Below are positions 53,692 to 64,000 of a stretch of 64,000 nt of DNA, in pieces. Under the pieces are notes generated by a model. The model was not told where the DNA came from and did no database searches. It saw only the letters and a program-made list of their open reading frames with translations. Where the stretch lies: the NCBI GenBank assembly GCA_002706265.1, contig PAKU01000036.1, positions 1 through 64,000 on the forward strand. Reading direction: 5' to 3'. Made by a program: the position numbers and the translations under genes. This stretch comes from Polycyclovorans sp. (GTDB lineage Bacteria > Pseudomonadota > Gammaproteobacteria > Nevskiales > Nevskiaceae). The stretch's first letter is position 1; the number at the start of each line of letters is the position of its first letter.

Positions 53692-55868
53692 TCGCCCAGG
53701 CGCCGTTCCGTCTCCACCGCTTTCACGGCGGGCTGCACCTCGACGATCGCAAGGCGCTGTCCACGGGCACGCCCATCGCCGAGGTGCCGCTGCCGCCGCT
53801 GATGGTCTTGCCGCTCACGCAGCACATCGGCGGGGCCGCCAAACCCTGTGTGCAGGTGGGCGACCGGGTGCGCCGTGGCCAGACGGTGGCGCACGCGCAG
53901 GGGGTGGTGTCATCGCCGGTTCACGCCCCCACCTCGGGCCGCATCACCGCCATCGAGGCGCGCCCTGTGCCGCATCCCTCCGGCCTCAGCGCCGACTGTC
54001 TGGTGCTGGAGCCCGACGGACGGGACCAGCCGCTGGATACGCCGGAATGGGCGCCGTTGCCTGACTTCGCCGCCGCCACGCCCGCGCAGATTCGCGACAT
54101 CGCCCGCGCCGCGGGCATTGTCGGCCTGGGCGGCGCCGCGTTCCCCTCGGCGATCAAGCTCAACCCCGGCCGCGTCGTCGACACCCTGATCATCAACGGC
54201 GCCGAGTGCGAGCCCTACATCAGTTGCGACCAGATGCTGATGACCGAACAGGCCGACGAGGTGGTGCTGGGCATTCAGGTGGTCCTGCACGCACTGGCGG
54301 CGCCGCGGTGTCTGGTGGGCATCGAAGACAACAAGCCCGAGGCCATTCGCGCCATGTCGCGCGCCGCTGAGCACGACGCGCGCATCTCGGTGGTGGTGGT
54401 GCCCACCCGCTACCCGCAGGGCGGCGAAAAGCAGTTGATTCAAACGCTCACCGGCCTCGAAGTGCCCAGCGAAGGCCTGCCGCTGGACCTCGGCATCGTC
54501 TGCCACAACCCCGGCACCGTCCGCGCCGTGGGACGCGCCGTGTGCTTTGCCGAGCCCTTGATCGAACGCATCATCACCGTCACCGGTGAGGCCATCGCCC
54601 AGCCGTGCAATCTGCGGGTGCGCCTGGGCACCCTGATGTCACACCTGGTCGCGCAGGCCGGCGGCTTCACCGACACGCCCGGCCGGGTGTTGATGGGCGG
54701 CCCGATGATGGGCTTCGCACTGCCGGCGCTGGACGTGCCGGTCATCAAGGCCACCAACTGCGTGCTGGCGCTGGCGCCCGAGCAGGTTCGCCCCACGCCC
54801 GAGGCGCAGCCCTGCATCCGCTGCGGCGAGTGCGTCACCGTGTGCCCGGCGCGGCTGTTGCCGCAACAGTTGTACTGGCATGCCCGTGCCCGCGAGTTCG
54901 AGGCGGCCGAAGACCTCAATCTGTTCGACTGCATCGAATGCGGCTGCTGCGCCATGGTCTGCCCCAGCCACATCCCGCTGGTGCAGTACTACCGCTTCGC
55001 CAAGACCGAGATTCACGCCGCCGAAGCCGAGAAGCGGCTGGCCGACGCCGCACGCCAGCGCCACGAGGCGCGGCTGGCGCGCATCGAACGCGAAGAGCGC
55101 GCCAAAGAAGAGGCCCGCGCCCGCAAGAAGGCCGCACTGGCGGCCAAAACGTCCGCGCCGTCCGCGAGCCCGGCCACACCGCCGCCCGCCGCAACCCCCG
55201 CCCCGGCGCCGACAAGCGCGCCAGCACCGGCAGCGGCAGATGACCCGGTGGCGGTCGCCATGGCCCGTGCCCAGGCCCGCCGCGCCGCCAACAATGCCGT
55301 GCCGGCCCCGGCCTCGGTCGAGCCCGCCGACGGCGACGGCGACGGCAAGCCGGCAAGCGCGCCGCCCGCACAGGCCAACTCGGCCGAGGACGACCCGGTG
55401 GCCAAGGCCATCGCCGCTGCCAAGGCGCGCAAGGCGGCCAAGGCCGCGGCTGCGCCCGATGCGGATCAGGGGGCGGACCCAGGGGCGGACCAGGGGGCGG
55501 ACGAACGCGATCCCGTCGCCACGGCAATTGCCGCAGCCCAGGCACGAAAAGCCGCCAAAGACGCTCCCCGTGCAAGCGCCACTCCCGACGCGGTTGCGGC
55601 GACTGACGAAGTTGATCCCGTGGCCAAGGCCATCGCGGCTGCCAAGGCGCGCAAGGCGGCCCGTGCCGCCGACGTGCCGTCGCCCTCCGAGCCGAGCGCC
55701 GAAGCAGATGATCCGGTTGCACGCGCCATGGCGGCGGCCAAAGCCCGCAAAGCGGCCAAGGTGGCCAGCGCAACGCCGGCCGACGACGACGACCCCGTGG
55801 CCAAGGCCATTGCCGCCGCCAAGGCCCGCAAAGCGGCGCGCGACGCGGCCGGAAACGCGCCGCAATGA
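53688..55868 (+). CDS. rnfC: Rnf electron-transport complex subunit C
   Basis: A 726-residue subunit that carries the NADH/FMN-binding soluble part of Rnf. It has [30 protein letters not shown], and two ferredoxin clusters [15 protein letters not shown] and [17 protein letters not shown]. The C-terminal 200 residues are six copies of a helical repeat ([17 protein letters not shown]) in an Ala/Pro-rich stretch. Such tails occur in gammaproteobacterial RnfC, but their length varies. It starts with GTG. Confidence 0.94.
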   Translation: MIAQAPFRLHRFHGGLHLDDRKALSTGTPIAEVPLPPLMVLPLTQHIGGAAKPCVQVGDRVRRGQTVAHAQGVVSSPVHAPTSGRITAIEARPVPHPSGLSADCLVLEPDGRDQPLDTPEWAPLPDFAAATPAQIRDIARAAGIVGLGGAAFPSAIKLNPGRVVDTLIINGAECEPYISCDQMLMTEQADEVVLGIQVVLHALAAPRCLVGIEDNKPEAIRAMSRAAEHDARISVVVVPTRYPQGGEKQLIQTLTGLEVPSEGLPLDLGIVCHNPGTVRAVGRAVCFAEPLIERIITVTGEAIAQPCNLRVRLGTLMSHLVAQAGGFTDTPGRVLMGGPMMGFALPALDVPVIKATNCVLALAPEQVRPTPEAQPCIRCGECVTVCPARLLPQQLYWHARAREFEAAEDLNLFDCIECGCCAMVCPSHIPLVQYYRFAKTEIHAAEAEKRLADAARQRHEARLARIEREERAKEEARARKKAALAAKTSAPSASPATPPPAATPAPAPTSAPAPAAADDPVAVAMARAQARRAANNAVPAPASVEPADGDGDGKPASAPPAQANSAEDDPVAKAIAAAKARKAAKAAAAPDADQGADPGADQGADERDPVATAIAAAQARKAAKDAPRASATPDAVAATDEVDPVAKAIAAAKARKAARAADVPSPSEPSAEADDPVARAMAAAKARKAAKVASATPADDDDPVAKAIAAAKARKAARDAAGNAPQ
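55243..55850 (+). repeat. Six repeats of an Ala/Lys helix in RnfC
   Basis: Six 17-residue segments of the pattern [17 protein letters not shown] are separated by variable Ala/Pro/Asp spacers. The segments are nearly identical in amino acids but vary at third codon positions. Confidence 0.85.
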
Positions 55869-56842
55869 ACCGCGACCTGATCAGCTCGCCGCATCTGCGC
55901 GTGCAGCCCAGCGTGCGCGGCGTGATGTTGCGGGTGCTGGGCGCCCTGCTGCCGGGCATTGCGGTGTGCACCGGGCTGTTCGGCCCCGGCGTGCTGCTCA
56001 ACCTGCTGTGGTGCATCAGCGCCGCGGTGCTGACAGAAGTGCTGGTGATGGCCCTGCGCGGCCGCAGTTGGCGGGTGATTGGCGATGGCAGCGCGGTGCT
56101 CACCGGCGCGCTGCTGGCGCTGGCGCTGCCGCCCGATGCGCCGTGGTGGCTGCCGGTGCTGGGCGGCCTGTTCGCGGTGGCGCTGGGCAAGCAGGTCTAC
56201 GGCGGCATCGGCTTCAATCCCTTCAATCCGGCCATGGTCGGTTACGTGGTGCTGCTGATCAGCTTTCCGGTGGCGATGACCGCGTGGCCGGCGCCGCACC
56301 TGGCCTGGGCCGCCGACGCGGTGAGCCAGGCCACCGCGCTGGACCACGTGCGCACCGAGCTGACGCAGGGCCGCACCTTGAGCGAAATCCAGCTCGATCC
56401 CGGCTTTGCCGGCCACCAACTGCGCGGCTGGCTGTGGGTGTCGCTGGCGTATCTGGCCGGCGGCCTGTTTCTGCTGCAGCAGCGCACCATCGGCTGGCAG
56501 ATTCCGCTCGGCGTGCTGCTGGGCATGGGGCTGATGGCGTTGATCTTCTGGGGCGTGGACAGCGACCGCTACGCCTCGCCGCTGTTCCACTGGACCAGCG
56601 GCGCGGCGATGCTGGGGGCGTTTTTCATCGCCACCGATCCGGTGTCGGCCAGCACCACGCCCCGCGGACGGCTGCTGTTCGGGCTGGGCGTGGGGGCCCT
56701 GACCTGGATCATCCGCAGCTGGGGCGGCTATCCCGACGGCTTCGCGTTTGCGGTGCTGCTGATGAACATTCTCGCGCCCACGCTGGACCGCTATACCCCC
56801 ACCCGCGTCTACGGCACGGGGCGCCGCCCGGAGCGCCCATGA
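55865..56842 (+). CDS. rnfD: Rnf electron-transport complex subunit D
   Basis: A 325-residue membrane subunit with about nine transmembrane segments. It carries GFNPFNPAMVGYVVLLISFP, LGAFFIATDPVSASTTPRGR and GGYPDGFAFAVLLMNI. The ApbE-type flavinylation motif DAVSQAT has the FMN-linked Thr at residue 157. The surrounding periplasmic loop is about 30 residues shorter than in E. coli RsxD. The ATG overlaps the rnfC stop (ATGA). Confidence 0.94.
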   Translation: MNRDLISSPHLRVQPSVRGVMLRVLGALLPGIAVCTGLFGPGVLLNLLWCISAAVLTEVLVMALRGRSWRVIGDGSAVLTGALLALALPPDAPWWLPVLGGLFAVALGKQVYGGIGFNPFNPAMVGYVVLLISFPVAMTAWPAPHLAWAADAVSQATALDHVRTELTQGRTLSEIQLDPGFAGHQLRGWLWVSLAYLAGGLFLLQQRTIGWQIPLGVLLGMGLMALIFWGVDSDRYASPLFHWTSGAAMLGAFFIATDPVSASTTPRGRLLFGLGVGALTWIIRSWGGYPDGFAFAVLLMNILAPTLDRYTPTRVYGTGRRPERP

Positions 56843-57534
56843 CCGACCGCGCCCCGCATCTGCGGCAGATGATGAAATCCGGCGGTCTGCTGGCCGCTTT
56901 TGGCGTGGTCACGGCGGCGCTGCTGGCGGGCGTGTATGCACTGACCAAGGACCAGATTGCCGCCTCGCAGCAAGCGCGCCTGCTGCGCGAGCTGCAGGCG
57001 GTGCTGCCGGCCGACCGCTACGACAACGACCTTACGGCCGATACCACGACGGTCACCGACCCGAGGCTGGGCGGCACCAGCACCGTGTACCGCGCCCGGC
57101 TCGACGGCACGCCGGTGGCCAGCCTGCTCACCGTGGTCGCGCACGACGGCTACAGCGGCGATATTCACCTGCTGGTGGGCGTCACCCCCGACGGCACCGT
57201 GACCGGCGTGCGCGTCACCCAGCATCGCGAAACCCCCGGCCTGGGTGACAAGATCGACCTGCGGGTATCGAAATGGATCCTCGAGTTCACCGGCCGCGCG
57301 CTGGGCGATCCGCCGGCCGATGAATGGACGGTGCGCAAGGACGGCGGAGCCTTCGACCAGTTCACCGGCGCCACCATTACCCCGCGTGCGGTGGTCAAGG
57401 CCGTGGCACGCACGCTGGACGTGACCGCCGAGCGCCAGTCGCAATGGTGGTCGGCCGCAGCCGGTGAGGCCGCATCCAGATTGCCCACGCGCACGCCCCC
57501 GGCCACCCACCCCGCGGAGACCATCGACCCATGA
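56839..57534 (+). CDS. rnfG: Rnf electron-transport complex subunit G
   Basis: A 231-residue periplasm-facing flavoprotein anchored by one N-terminal transmembrane helix ([21 protein letters not shown]). The FMN_bind domain ends in the covalent FMN motif [17 protein letters not shown], with Thr179 as the attachment site. [10 protein letters not shown] is also conserved. The ATG overlaps the rnfD stop, and the rnfE start overlaps its own stop. Confidence 0.94.
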   Translation: MTDRAPHLRQMMKSGGLLAAFGVVTAALLAGVYALTKDQIAASQQARLLRELQAVLPADRYDNDLTADTTTVTDPRLGGTSTVYRARLDGTPVASLLTVVAHDGYSGDIHLLVGVTPDGTVTGVRVTQHRETPGLGDKIDLRVSKWILEFTGRALGDPPADEWTVRKDGGAFDQFTGATITPRAVVKAVARTLDVTAERQSQWWSAAAGEAASRLPTRTPPATHPAETIDP

Positions 57535-58211
57535 ACCTCGCCAAACTGGTCCGCGACGGCCTGTGGACCAACAACCCCGGACTGGTGCAGCTGCTGGGCC
57601 TGTGCCCGCTGCTGGCGGTGAGCAACAATTTCGTCAACGCGCTGTCGCTGGGGCTGGCGACCTTGTTCGTGCTCACCGTCTCCAACCTCACGGTGTCGGC
57701 CATCCGCAACGTGGTGCGGCCCGAGATTCGCATTCCCGTGTTCGTCATGGTCATCGCCTCGCTGGTGACCCTGGTCGAGCTGGTGATGAACGCCTACCTG
57801 CAAACGCTGTACGACATCCTCGGCATCTTTCTGCCCATCATCACCACCAACTGCGCCATCATCGGCCGCGCCGAGGCGTTCGCTTCCAAGAACCGCGTGC
57901 TGCCGGCGCTGATCGACGGTTTCATGATGGGCCTGGGCTTTCTGCTGGTGCTGGTGGTGCTGGGCGGCGCCCGCGAAATCCTGTCGCTGGGCACCCTGGG
58001 ACAGGGCCTGCATCTGCTGCTGGGCGACGCCTTCGAGGGCGTGTACTGGACGATCATTCCCGACACCCAGGGGCTGCTGCTGGCGGCACTGCCGCCCGGC
58101 GCCTTCATCGGGCTGGGGCTGATGATTGCGCTGAAGAACGTGATCGACCGCCGCGTCAAGCAGTGGCGCCAGCCGTCGTCGTCGCCGGTTGCCGCCGCCG
58201 CGAACGCATGA
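57531..58211 (+). CDS. rnfE: Rnf electron-transport complex subunit E
   Basis: A 226-residue membrane subunit homologous to RnfA, with six transmembrane segments, [20 protein letters not shown] and [18 protein letters not shown]. Together RnfA and RnfE hold the intramembrane [2Fe-2S] cluster. It is the last rnf gene, followed by nth as in E. coli. Confidence 0.95.
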   Translation: MNLAKLVRDGLWTNNPGLVQLLGLCPLLAVSNNFVNALSLGLATLFVLTVSNLTVSAIRNVVRPEIRIPVFVMVIASLVTLVELVMNAYLQTLYDILGIFLPIITTNCAIIGRAEAFASKNRVLPALIDGFMMGLGFLLVLVVLGGAREILSLGTLGQGLHLLLGDAFEGVYWTIIPDTQGLLLAALPPGAFIGLGLMIALKNVIDRRVKQWRQPSSSPVAAAANA

Positions 58212-58227
58212 GCCACGCATGAGCCAC
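58206..58227 (+). repeat. Tandem 11-bp duplication at the rnfE-nth junction
   Basis: GCATGAGCCAC occurs twice in a row, with GCATGA starting a third time. Each unit has an ATG overlapping a stop. Only the third ATG (58230) opens the nth frame. It looks like a slipped-strand duplication of the coupling junction. Confidence 0.75.
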
Positions 58228-58229
58228 GC

Positions 58230-58892
58230 ATGAACCGGGACAGCCGCGCCGAACTCTATCGGCGCCTGCGGGCCGCCAATCCATCGCCGACCACCGAGTT
58301 GCGTTTCAGCTCGCCGTTCGAACTGCTGGTGGCGGTGGTGCTCTCGGCCCAGGCCACCGATGTGGGCGTCAACAAGGCCATGGCCCGGTTGTTTCCGGTG
58401 GCCAACACCCCGCAGGCCATTCTGGCGCTGGGGGAGGCGGGCCTGCGCGACTTCATCAAGACCCTCGGGCTCTACCAGACCAAGGCCAAGAACGTGATCG
58501 GCCTGTGCCAGCGGCTCATCGACCTGCACGACGGACAGGTTCCGCACGACCGCGAGGCGCTGGAAGCCCTGCCGGGCGTGGGCCGCAAAACCGCCAACGT
58601 GGTGCTGAACACCGCCTTCGGCGAGCCGACGATCGCGGTCGATACGCACATCTTCAGGGTCGCGAACCGCACCGGCCTGGCCAGGGGCAAGACCGTGCGC
58701 GCGGTGGAAGACCGGCTGGTGCGCGTCACGCCCGCCGAGTACGCGCGCGATGCGCACCACTGGCTGATTCTGCACGGGCGCTACGTTTGCAAGGCCCGCA
58801 AGCCGGAGTGCTGGCGCTGTTCGGTGATCGACCTGTGCGACCATCGCCCCAAGACCCCCGCCCCGCCCGACCTGACGCCGCCCCTCGCCTGA
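58230..58892 (+). CDS. nth: Endonuclease III
   Basis: Nth is a base-excision glycosylase and AP lyase for oxidised pyrimidines. The 220-residue protein has the helix-hairpin-helix LPGVGRKTANVVLN with catalytic Lys120, Asp138 in IAVDTHIFRV and the C-terminal [4Fe-4S] loop CKARKPECWRCSVIDLC. The catalytic positions match E. coli Nth exactly. It follows rnfE and overlaps the next small gene by one base. Confidence 0.97.
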   Translation: MNRDSRAELYRRLRAANPSPTTELRFSSPFELLVAVVLSAQATDVGVNKAMARLFPVANTPQAILALGEAGLRDFIKTLGLYQTKAKNVIGLCQRLIDLHDGQVPHDREALEALPGVGRKTANVVLNTAFGEPTIAVDTHIFRVANRTGLARGKTVRAVEDRLVRVTPAEYARDAHHWLILHGRYVCKARKPECWRCSVIDLCDHRPKTPAPPDLTPPLA

Positions 58893-59239
58893 TGAAACCC
58901 ACCCGCTTCAAACCGCAGCTGCGCCTGTTTCAGATCATCACCGTCATCGGCCTGAGCCTGGCGGCCAATTACGGCTACGTGCTGTGGACCTGGCCCGAGC
59001 TGACCGACGACGCGCTGAACGAATCGGTGGCGATCAACCTTGCCGTCGCGCTCAGCCAGCGCGGCCCCCACCTGGCACCGGACGAGGCCGCCACCGAGCG
59101 CCTGCGCGAGCAGATCCGCAGCGAAATCATCGGCCAGCACGCCGAAGCCCGGGAGAAGGTGGAACGCCGCTTCGGCATTGGCCTGCTGCTGTCGGTGATC
59201 GGCTGCGTGCAACTGCTGACAAGCCGCAGCACACGCTAG
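58892..59239 (+). CDS. Small membrane protein of unknown function
   Basis: A 115-residue protein, not recognised. Two hydrophobic segments (FQIITVIGLSLAANYGYVLW and GIGLLLSVIGCVQLL) flank a charged stretch of about 60 residues with many Glu and Arg (ERLREQIRSEIIGQHAEAREKVERR), probably helical. The start overlaps the nth stop (TGATG), so it is co-translated. It could be an accessory to the Rnf-nth operon, but nothing in the sequence supports a function. Confidence 0.65.
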   Translation: MKPTRFKPQLRLFQIITVIGLSLAANYGYVLWTWPELTDDALNESVAINLAVALSQRGPHLAPDEAATERLREQIRSEIIGQHAEAREKVERRFGIGLLLSVIGCVQLLTSRSTR

Positions 59240-59349
59240 CGGGCGAAGGCGCGAATCGCGCCGGGCAACGCCGTGGCGGCGCAGCGGCCGGACGCAGGCT
59301 TTGCGACGCGCTGCCGGCGCTGGACGGGTGCCGGCGTCCGGCGAATGCC

Positions 59350-59415
59350 GTACAATCGCGCCCCCGCGGGAACTGGTCGCGGTTCCTGCGTTCTATCCGC
59401 CCGTGTCACACGGGC
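59350..59415 (+). promoter_or_regulatory. Promoter and structured leader of rplY
   Basis: TACAAT at 59350 is a good -10 element. Downstream are two hairpins: GGAAC...GTTCC at 59369-59385, and the perfect GCCCGTG-TCA-CACGGGC at 59399-59415, ending 16 bases before the rplY ATG. The second could mask the ribosome site or bind an RNA-binding regulator. Confidence 0.5.
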
Positions 59416-59431
59416 CCAACCGAGAGTCACC

Positions 59432-60067
59432 ATGACCCAGACATTTGTTGTTGAAGCCGAGCCGCGTGTTGCGCAAGGAACGGGTGCGAGCCGCCGTCTG
59501 CGCCGCACCGGCAAGATCCCCGCCATCATCTATGGCGGTAACGATGGCCCGCAGAACATCACCATCAGCCATAACGAACTGCTCAAGCAGCTCAAGGTTG
59601 AAGCGTTCTACGCCCACATTCTCACCATCGAACTGGAAGGCAAGAACGTCCAGGCCGTGCTGAAGGACCTGCAGCGCCACCCGGTGCGTGACGAGGTGTA
59701 TCACGCCGACTTCCAGCGCGTCGTCGCGGACCAGGTGCTGCGCAAGAGCGTGCCGCTGCACTTCATCGGCGAAGACGTGGCCCCCGGCATCAAGCTGGGC
59801 GGCGGCATGATCGAGCACTTCATAAACGAAGTGGAAATCGAGTGCCTCCCGGCCGACCTGCCCGAGTTCATCGCCGTCGACGTGTCCAAACTGGCGCTGG
59901 GCGAGGTGATTCACCTTGCCGATCTGTCGCTGCCCCAGGGCGTGACCCTGATCGAGCTCAAGCACGACAACAACATCGGTGTCGTGTCCTGCCACCTGAC
60001 CAAGGTCGGCAAGCTTGATGAAGAAGAAGCCGAAGGCGACGAAGCCGCCGAGGGCGACGACAAGTAA
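59432..60067 (+). CDS. rplY: Ribosomal protein bL25 (CTC/TL5 long form)
   Basis: A 211-residue general-stress type L25 that binds 5S rRNA. The N-terminal L25 domain contains GASRRLRRTGKIPAIIYGG and DLQRHPVRDEVYHADF. The C-terminal TL5 beta domain contains EVEIECLPADLPEFIAVDVSKL, and the acidic tail ends EEEAEGDEAAEGDDK. The ATG at 59432 matches the family start. A strong terminator follows. Confidence 0.95.
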   Translation: MTQTFVVEAEPRVAQGTGASRRLRRTGKIPAIIYGGNDGPQNITISHNELLKQLKVEAFYAHILTIELEGKNVQAVLKDLQRHPVRDEVYHADFQRVVADQVLRKSVPLHFIGEDVAPGIKLGGGMIEHFINEVEIECLPADLPEFIAVDVSKLALGEVIHLADLSLPQGVTLIELKHDNNIGVVSCHLTKVGKLDEEEAEGDEAAEGDDK

Positions 60068-60088
60068 GCTGCCGCTGCGGCGTGACCG

Positions 60089-60121
60089 CCCGTCCGTTGG
60101 GTTGCCACGGACGGGTTTTTT
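60089..60121 (+). terminator. Rho-independent terminator after rplY
   Basis: CCCGTCCGT-TGGGTTGCC-ACGGACGGG is followed by seven T bases. It lies 22 bases past the rplY stop. Confidence 0.95.
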
Positions 60122-60212
60122 ATGACCGTGGACCGGTGCGAGTGCGCACGCGCATGAGGGCCTCCCCTCGACCCCCCACGAACGGTTTCAGACTTCAAGC
60201 GGTGAACACCCG

Positions 60213-60791
60213 ATGTCAGAGCTGGTTGCCCTGATCGGCCTCGGAAACCCCGGTGCCGAATACGCACAGACCCGCCACAACGCGGGGTTCTGGTGGATTG
60301 ACGCCCTGGCGCGCGAGGCTGCTGTCAGCCTGCGGCCCGAGGCCAAGTTTCACAGCCACGCGGCGCGGGCCACTCTGGGCGGCCGCGACGTGCTGCTGGT
60401 GCAGCCGCAAACCTTCATGAACCGCAGCGGCCAGGCGGTGCAGGCCATTGCCCAGTTCTACAAGATTGCCCCCGCCAACCTGCTGATCGCCCACGACGAG
60501 CTCGACCTGCCGCCCGGCACCGCGCGGCTGAAGCTGGGCGGCGGTCACGGCGGTCACAACGGGCTGCGCAGCATTCACGCCGCGATGGGCGCCGAGTACC
60601 GGCGGCTGCGGATTGGCATCGGGCATCCCGGTGACCGCGCCGAGGTGCTCAACTACGTGCTGGGGCGCCCCGGTCGGGACGATGACCGCGCCATCAACGA
60701 CGCATTGATCCGGGCCAGCGGCGCGCTGGGCACCTGGCTCACCAAGGGTTGGGAGCCGGCCATGACCCAACTTCACACTCAATCGGTTTAA
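60213..60791 (+). CDS. pth: Peptidyl-tRNA hydrolase
   Basis: Pth recycles peptidyl-tRNA by cleaving the ester bond. The 192-residue protein has IGLGNPGAEYAQTRHNAGF with catalytic His22, QPQTFMNRSG, HDELDLPPG with Asp95 and GGHGGHNGLRS. It lies between rplY and ychF, a common gammaproteobacterial order. Confidence 0.97.
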   Translation: MSELVALIGLGNPGAEYAQTRHNAGFWWIDALAREAAVSLRPEAKFHSHAARATLGGRDVLLVQPQTFMNRSGQAVQAIAQFYKIAPANLLIAHDELDLPPGTARLKLGGGHGGHNGLRSIHAAMGAEYRRLRIGIGHPGDRAEVLNYVLGRPGRDDDRAINDALIRASGALGTWLTKGWEPAMTQLHTQSV

Positions 60792-60809
60792 CGGACGGAC
60801 GCAAACGGT

Positions 60810-61901
<1,092 letters not shown>

Positions 61902-62004
61902 AGGGCGAATTCAACGCCGAAGGGCAACACCTGCAACCGCGCCCGAACCGCCGCTTTTCACTTTTGGCGCGCGGGACGTGCTTCAGCTCGCTCTCCCACA
62001 CTCG

Positions 62005-62033
62005 AAGCCCGCCCTCACCGGCGGGCTTTTTTT
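62005..62033 (+). terminator. Rho-independent terminator after ychF
   Basis: AAGCCCGCC-CTCACC-GGCGGGCTT is followed by TTTTT, about 100 bases past the ychF stop. The rest of the 247-base gap to the next gene shows no other feature. Confidence 0.93.
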
Positions 62034-62148
62034 CGTGGGTGCACGCTGCGTCCCCCCTGTGCGGCGGCCGGTTTGAGTGCGGATTGCGGTCAACGAAGGC
62101 TTGGGTCAGGCGTCGCCTTTCAGGCACACGTTGTGCCAACATGGACGC

Positions 62149-62430
62149 ATGAAGCCCTTCACTTGGAATACCGAGAAGAACCGCTGGCTGAAAGCAACGC
62201 GAGGGGTGTCGTTTGAAGATGTGGTGTTCCATCTGGCAGCCGGAGATGTGCTGGACACGTTTGAGCACCCCAACCAGGCGCGCTATCCCGGCCAGCAGAT
62301 TCATGCAGTGATGATTGAGGGCTATGTGATGTTGGTGCCCTTCATCGAGACCGACGAAGAGGTCTTTCTGAAAACCATCATCCCCAGCCGCAAGGCCACC
62401 AAAACCTACCGAGGACCTGGCGATGAATGA
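62149..62430 (+). CDS. BrnT-like toxin
   Basis: A 93-residue protein with the BrnT layout: FTWNTEKNRWLKATRGVSFEDVVFHLAAGD, then ARYPGQQIHAVMIEGYVMLVPFIETDEEVFLKTIIPSRKATKTY. BrnT toxins are RelE-fold ribonucleases. The match is by pattern and by the downstream DNA-binding partner, which overlaps it by 8 bases. Start at the ATG at 62149. Confidence 0.75.
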   Translation: MKPFTWNTEKNRWLKATRGVSFEDVVFHLAAGDVLDTFEHPNQARYPGQQIHAVMIEGYVMLVPFIETDEEVFLKTIIPSRKATKTYRGPGDE

Positions 62431-62689
62431 TTTCGATCAAAACGAGCAAAGCATCCTGGACGCGTTCGAGGCCGGCACGCTCACGCCCGTTGCCGATGGC
62501 GCCGACACGCGAGCCCGGCATCAATCCTATGCAGAGGCTGCGTTCCGCAAGGACGCGCGCATCAATATTCGCCTGCCGTCCAAAGACCTTCGTAGTCTGC
62601 AAAAGCGGGCGTTGGCCGAGGGCATTCCCTACCAGACCTTGGTGGCAAGCATCCTGCACAAATATGTGGAGGGTCGGTTGCACGAGTAA
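62423..62689 (+). CDS. Antitoxin (CopG/BrnA-like)
   Basis: An 88-residue protein with the ribbon-helix-helix INIRLPSKDLRSLQKRALAEGIPYQTLVASILHKYVEGRL at its C-terminal half. It overlaps the toxin gene and probably binds and neutralises it while repressing the operon, as in BrnTA systems. No clear operator palindrome is seen upstream of the toxin. Confidence 0.77.
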   Translation: MNDFDQNEQSILDAFEAGTLTPVADGADTRARHQSYAEAAFRKDARINIRLPSKDLRSLQKRALAEGIPYQTLVASILHKYVEGRLHE

Positions 62690-62702
62690 CGCGCGGGGAA
62701 GT

Positions 62703-62716
62703 CGGGTTGAAACCCG
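62703..62716. repeat. REP-like palindrome after the toxin-antitoxin pair
   Basis: CGGGTT-GA-AACCCG, within AGTCGGGTTGAAACCCGCC, is related to the palindrome at 2742-2759. The rest of the 172-base gap to dusA shows no gene. Confidence 0.55.
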
Positions 62717-62861
62717 CCCCACCTTCAGAAGGGGCAGTCTTGGTCGTCAGACCCACTCTGGGGCTGGTGCGCGCCACGCCATCCGCGCCTTGATCTGATT
62801 CAGCGGTGCCCTGCCACGCCACAGGTCATAATCGTGCTTTGCATTTCGGCTGAATCCTGCT

Positions 62862-63845
<984 letters not shown>

Positions 63846-63889
63846 GCCAAAGCGGCGATACTCCCGCTTCCCAATTTCTGGTCCGCACC

Positions 63890-64000
63890 ATGAACCCCCG
63901 CCTGCTGGCCTCACGCATCACTTTTCTTTCTGCACTACTCCTCGGAGCCATCATGACCCCTGCTGTCGCCGCTGAAACCGTCAACGTTCGCCTGAACACC
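63890..64000 (+). CDS. Secreted protein of unknown identity, N-terminus only
   Basis: An open frame from the ATG at 63890 to the window edge (37 codons). It encodes a clear signal peptide ending near TPAVAAETV, after which the sequence leaves the window. An internal ATG at 63956 is less likely because it would cut the signal peptide. Too short to identify. Confidence 0.6.
   Translation, partial: MNPRLLASRITFLSALLLGAIMTPAVAAETVNVRLNT

Noticed and set aside
56604..56630. Possible loss of the FMN-linked Thr in RnfD (SGAAMLGAFF where other species have SGAT).
   Set aside because: The flavinylated Thr of RnfD lies in the earlier DGISQAT-type motif, which is intact here as DAVSQAT at residue 157.

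Overview
The window is GC-rich, densely coded chromosomal DNA of a gammaproteobacterium. The evidence is the leuC-leuD-leuB-asd-usg-fimV order, an rnfABCDGE-nth operon, a rplY-pth-ychF block, long FimV-type protein, RlmA, DusA, Dcd and a DUF1415 protein. The mix of long-form LeuA, a fused glucosylglycerol-phosphate synthase/phosphatase and REP-like palindromes suggests a Xanthomonadales/Nevskiales-like free-living bacterium. The genus cannot be fixed from the sequence alone. No rRNA, tRNA or CRISPR array was seen.

Layout. 1-6.0 kb (minus strand): leucine genes leuC, leuD, leuB, then asd, a catalytically dead asd paralogue (usg) and the start of fimV. A divergent LysR regulator sits upstream of leuC with a perfect inverted repeat between them. 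6-9.1 kb: DUF1415 protein and PBP4-type DacB. 9.2-12.8 kb: an unusually long cobalamin riboswitch, a BtuB-like receptor and a lipoprotein. 12.8-19.6 kb: RlmA, a flavoprotein, an OmpA-family porin, a YqhA-like membrane protein and GgpPS. 19.7-28.9 kb (all minus): RimI, uracil-DNA glycosylase, LeuA, PssA, IlvC, IlvN, a CBS/CNNM protein, Dcd, ApbC and a HIT protein.

28.98-41.1 kb is the accessory heart of the window. A defence operon of about 12 kb sits inside the 5' end of sbcB (exonuclease I). A perfect 39-bp direct repeat of the sbcB DYETFGAD coding region flanks it. The left copy is a stranded sbcB start. The right copy, fused to a short new N-terminus from the island, restores a full-length ExoI whose start codon overlaps the stop of hsdR. 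Gene order is hsdM, an AlbA/ATPase-type DNA-binding protein, an orphan HsdM C-terminal fragment, hsdS, a Septu-like PtuA ATPase, a PtuB-like HNH nuclease, a Fic protein and hsdR. Nearly every junction is a 4-nt GTGA/ATGA overlap, so the set looks like a single translationally coupled defence operon. No integrase or transposase is present.

42.7-50.2 kb: a TacA/TacT-like toxin-antitoxin pair, then a MarR-FadL-adaptor-RND efflux operon with a 16-bp palindromic operator. 50.3-58.9 kb: metG, the complete Rnf electron-transport complex and nth. 59.4-64 kb: rplY, pth, ychF, a BrnT/BrnA-like pair, dusA and the start of a secreted protein.

Coordinates of reading frames were taken from the sequence. 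Functions are assigned from recognisable motifs and gene order, without database searches.
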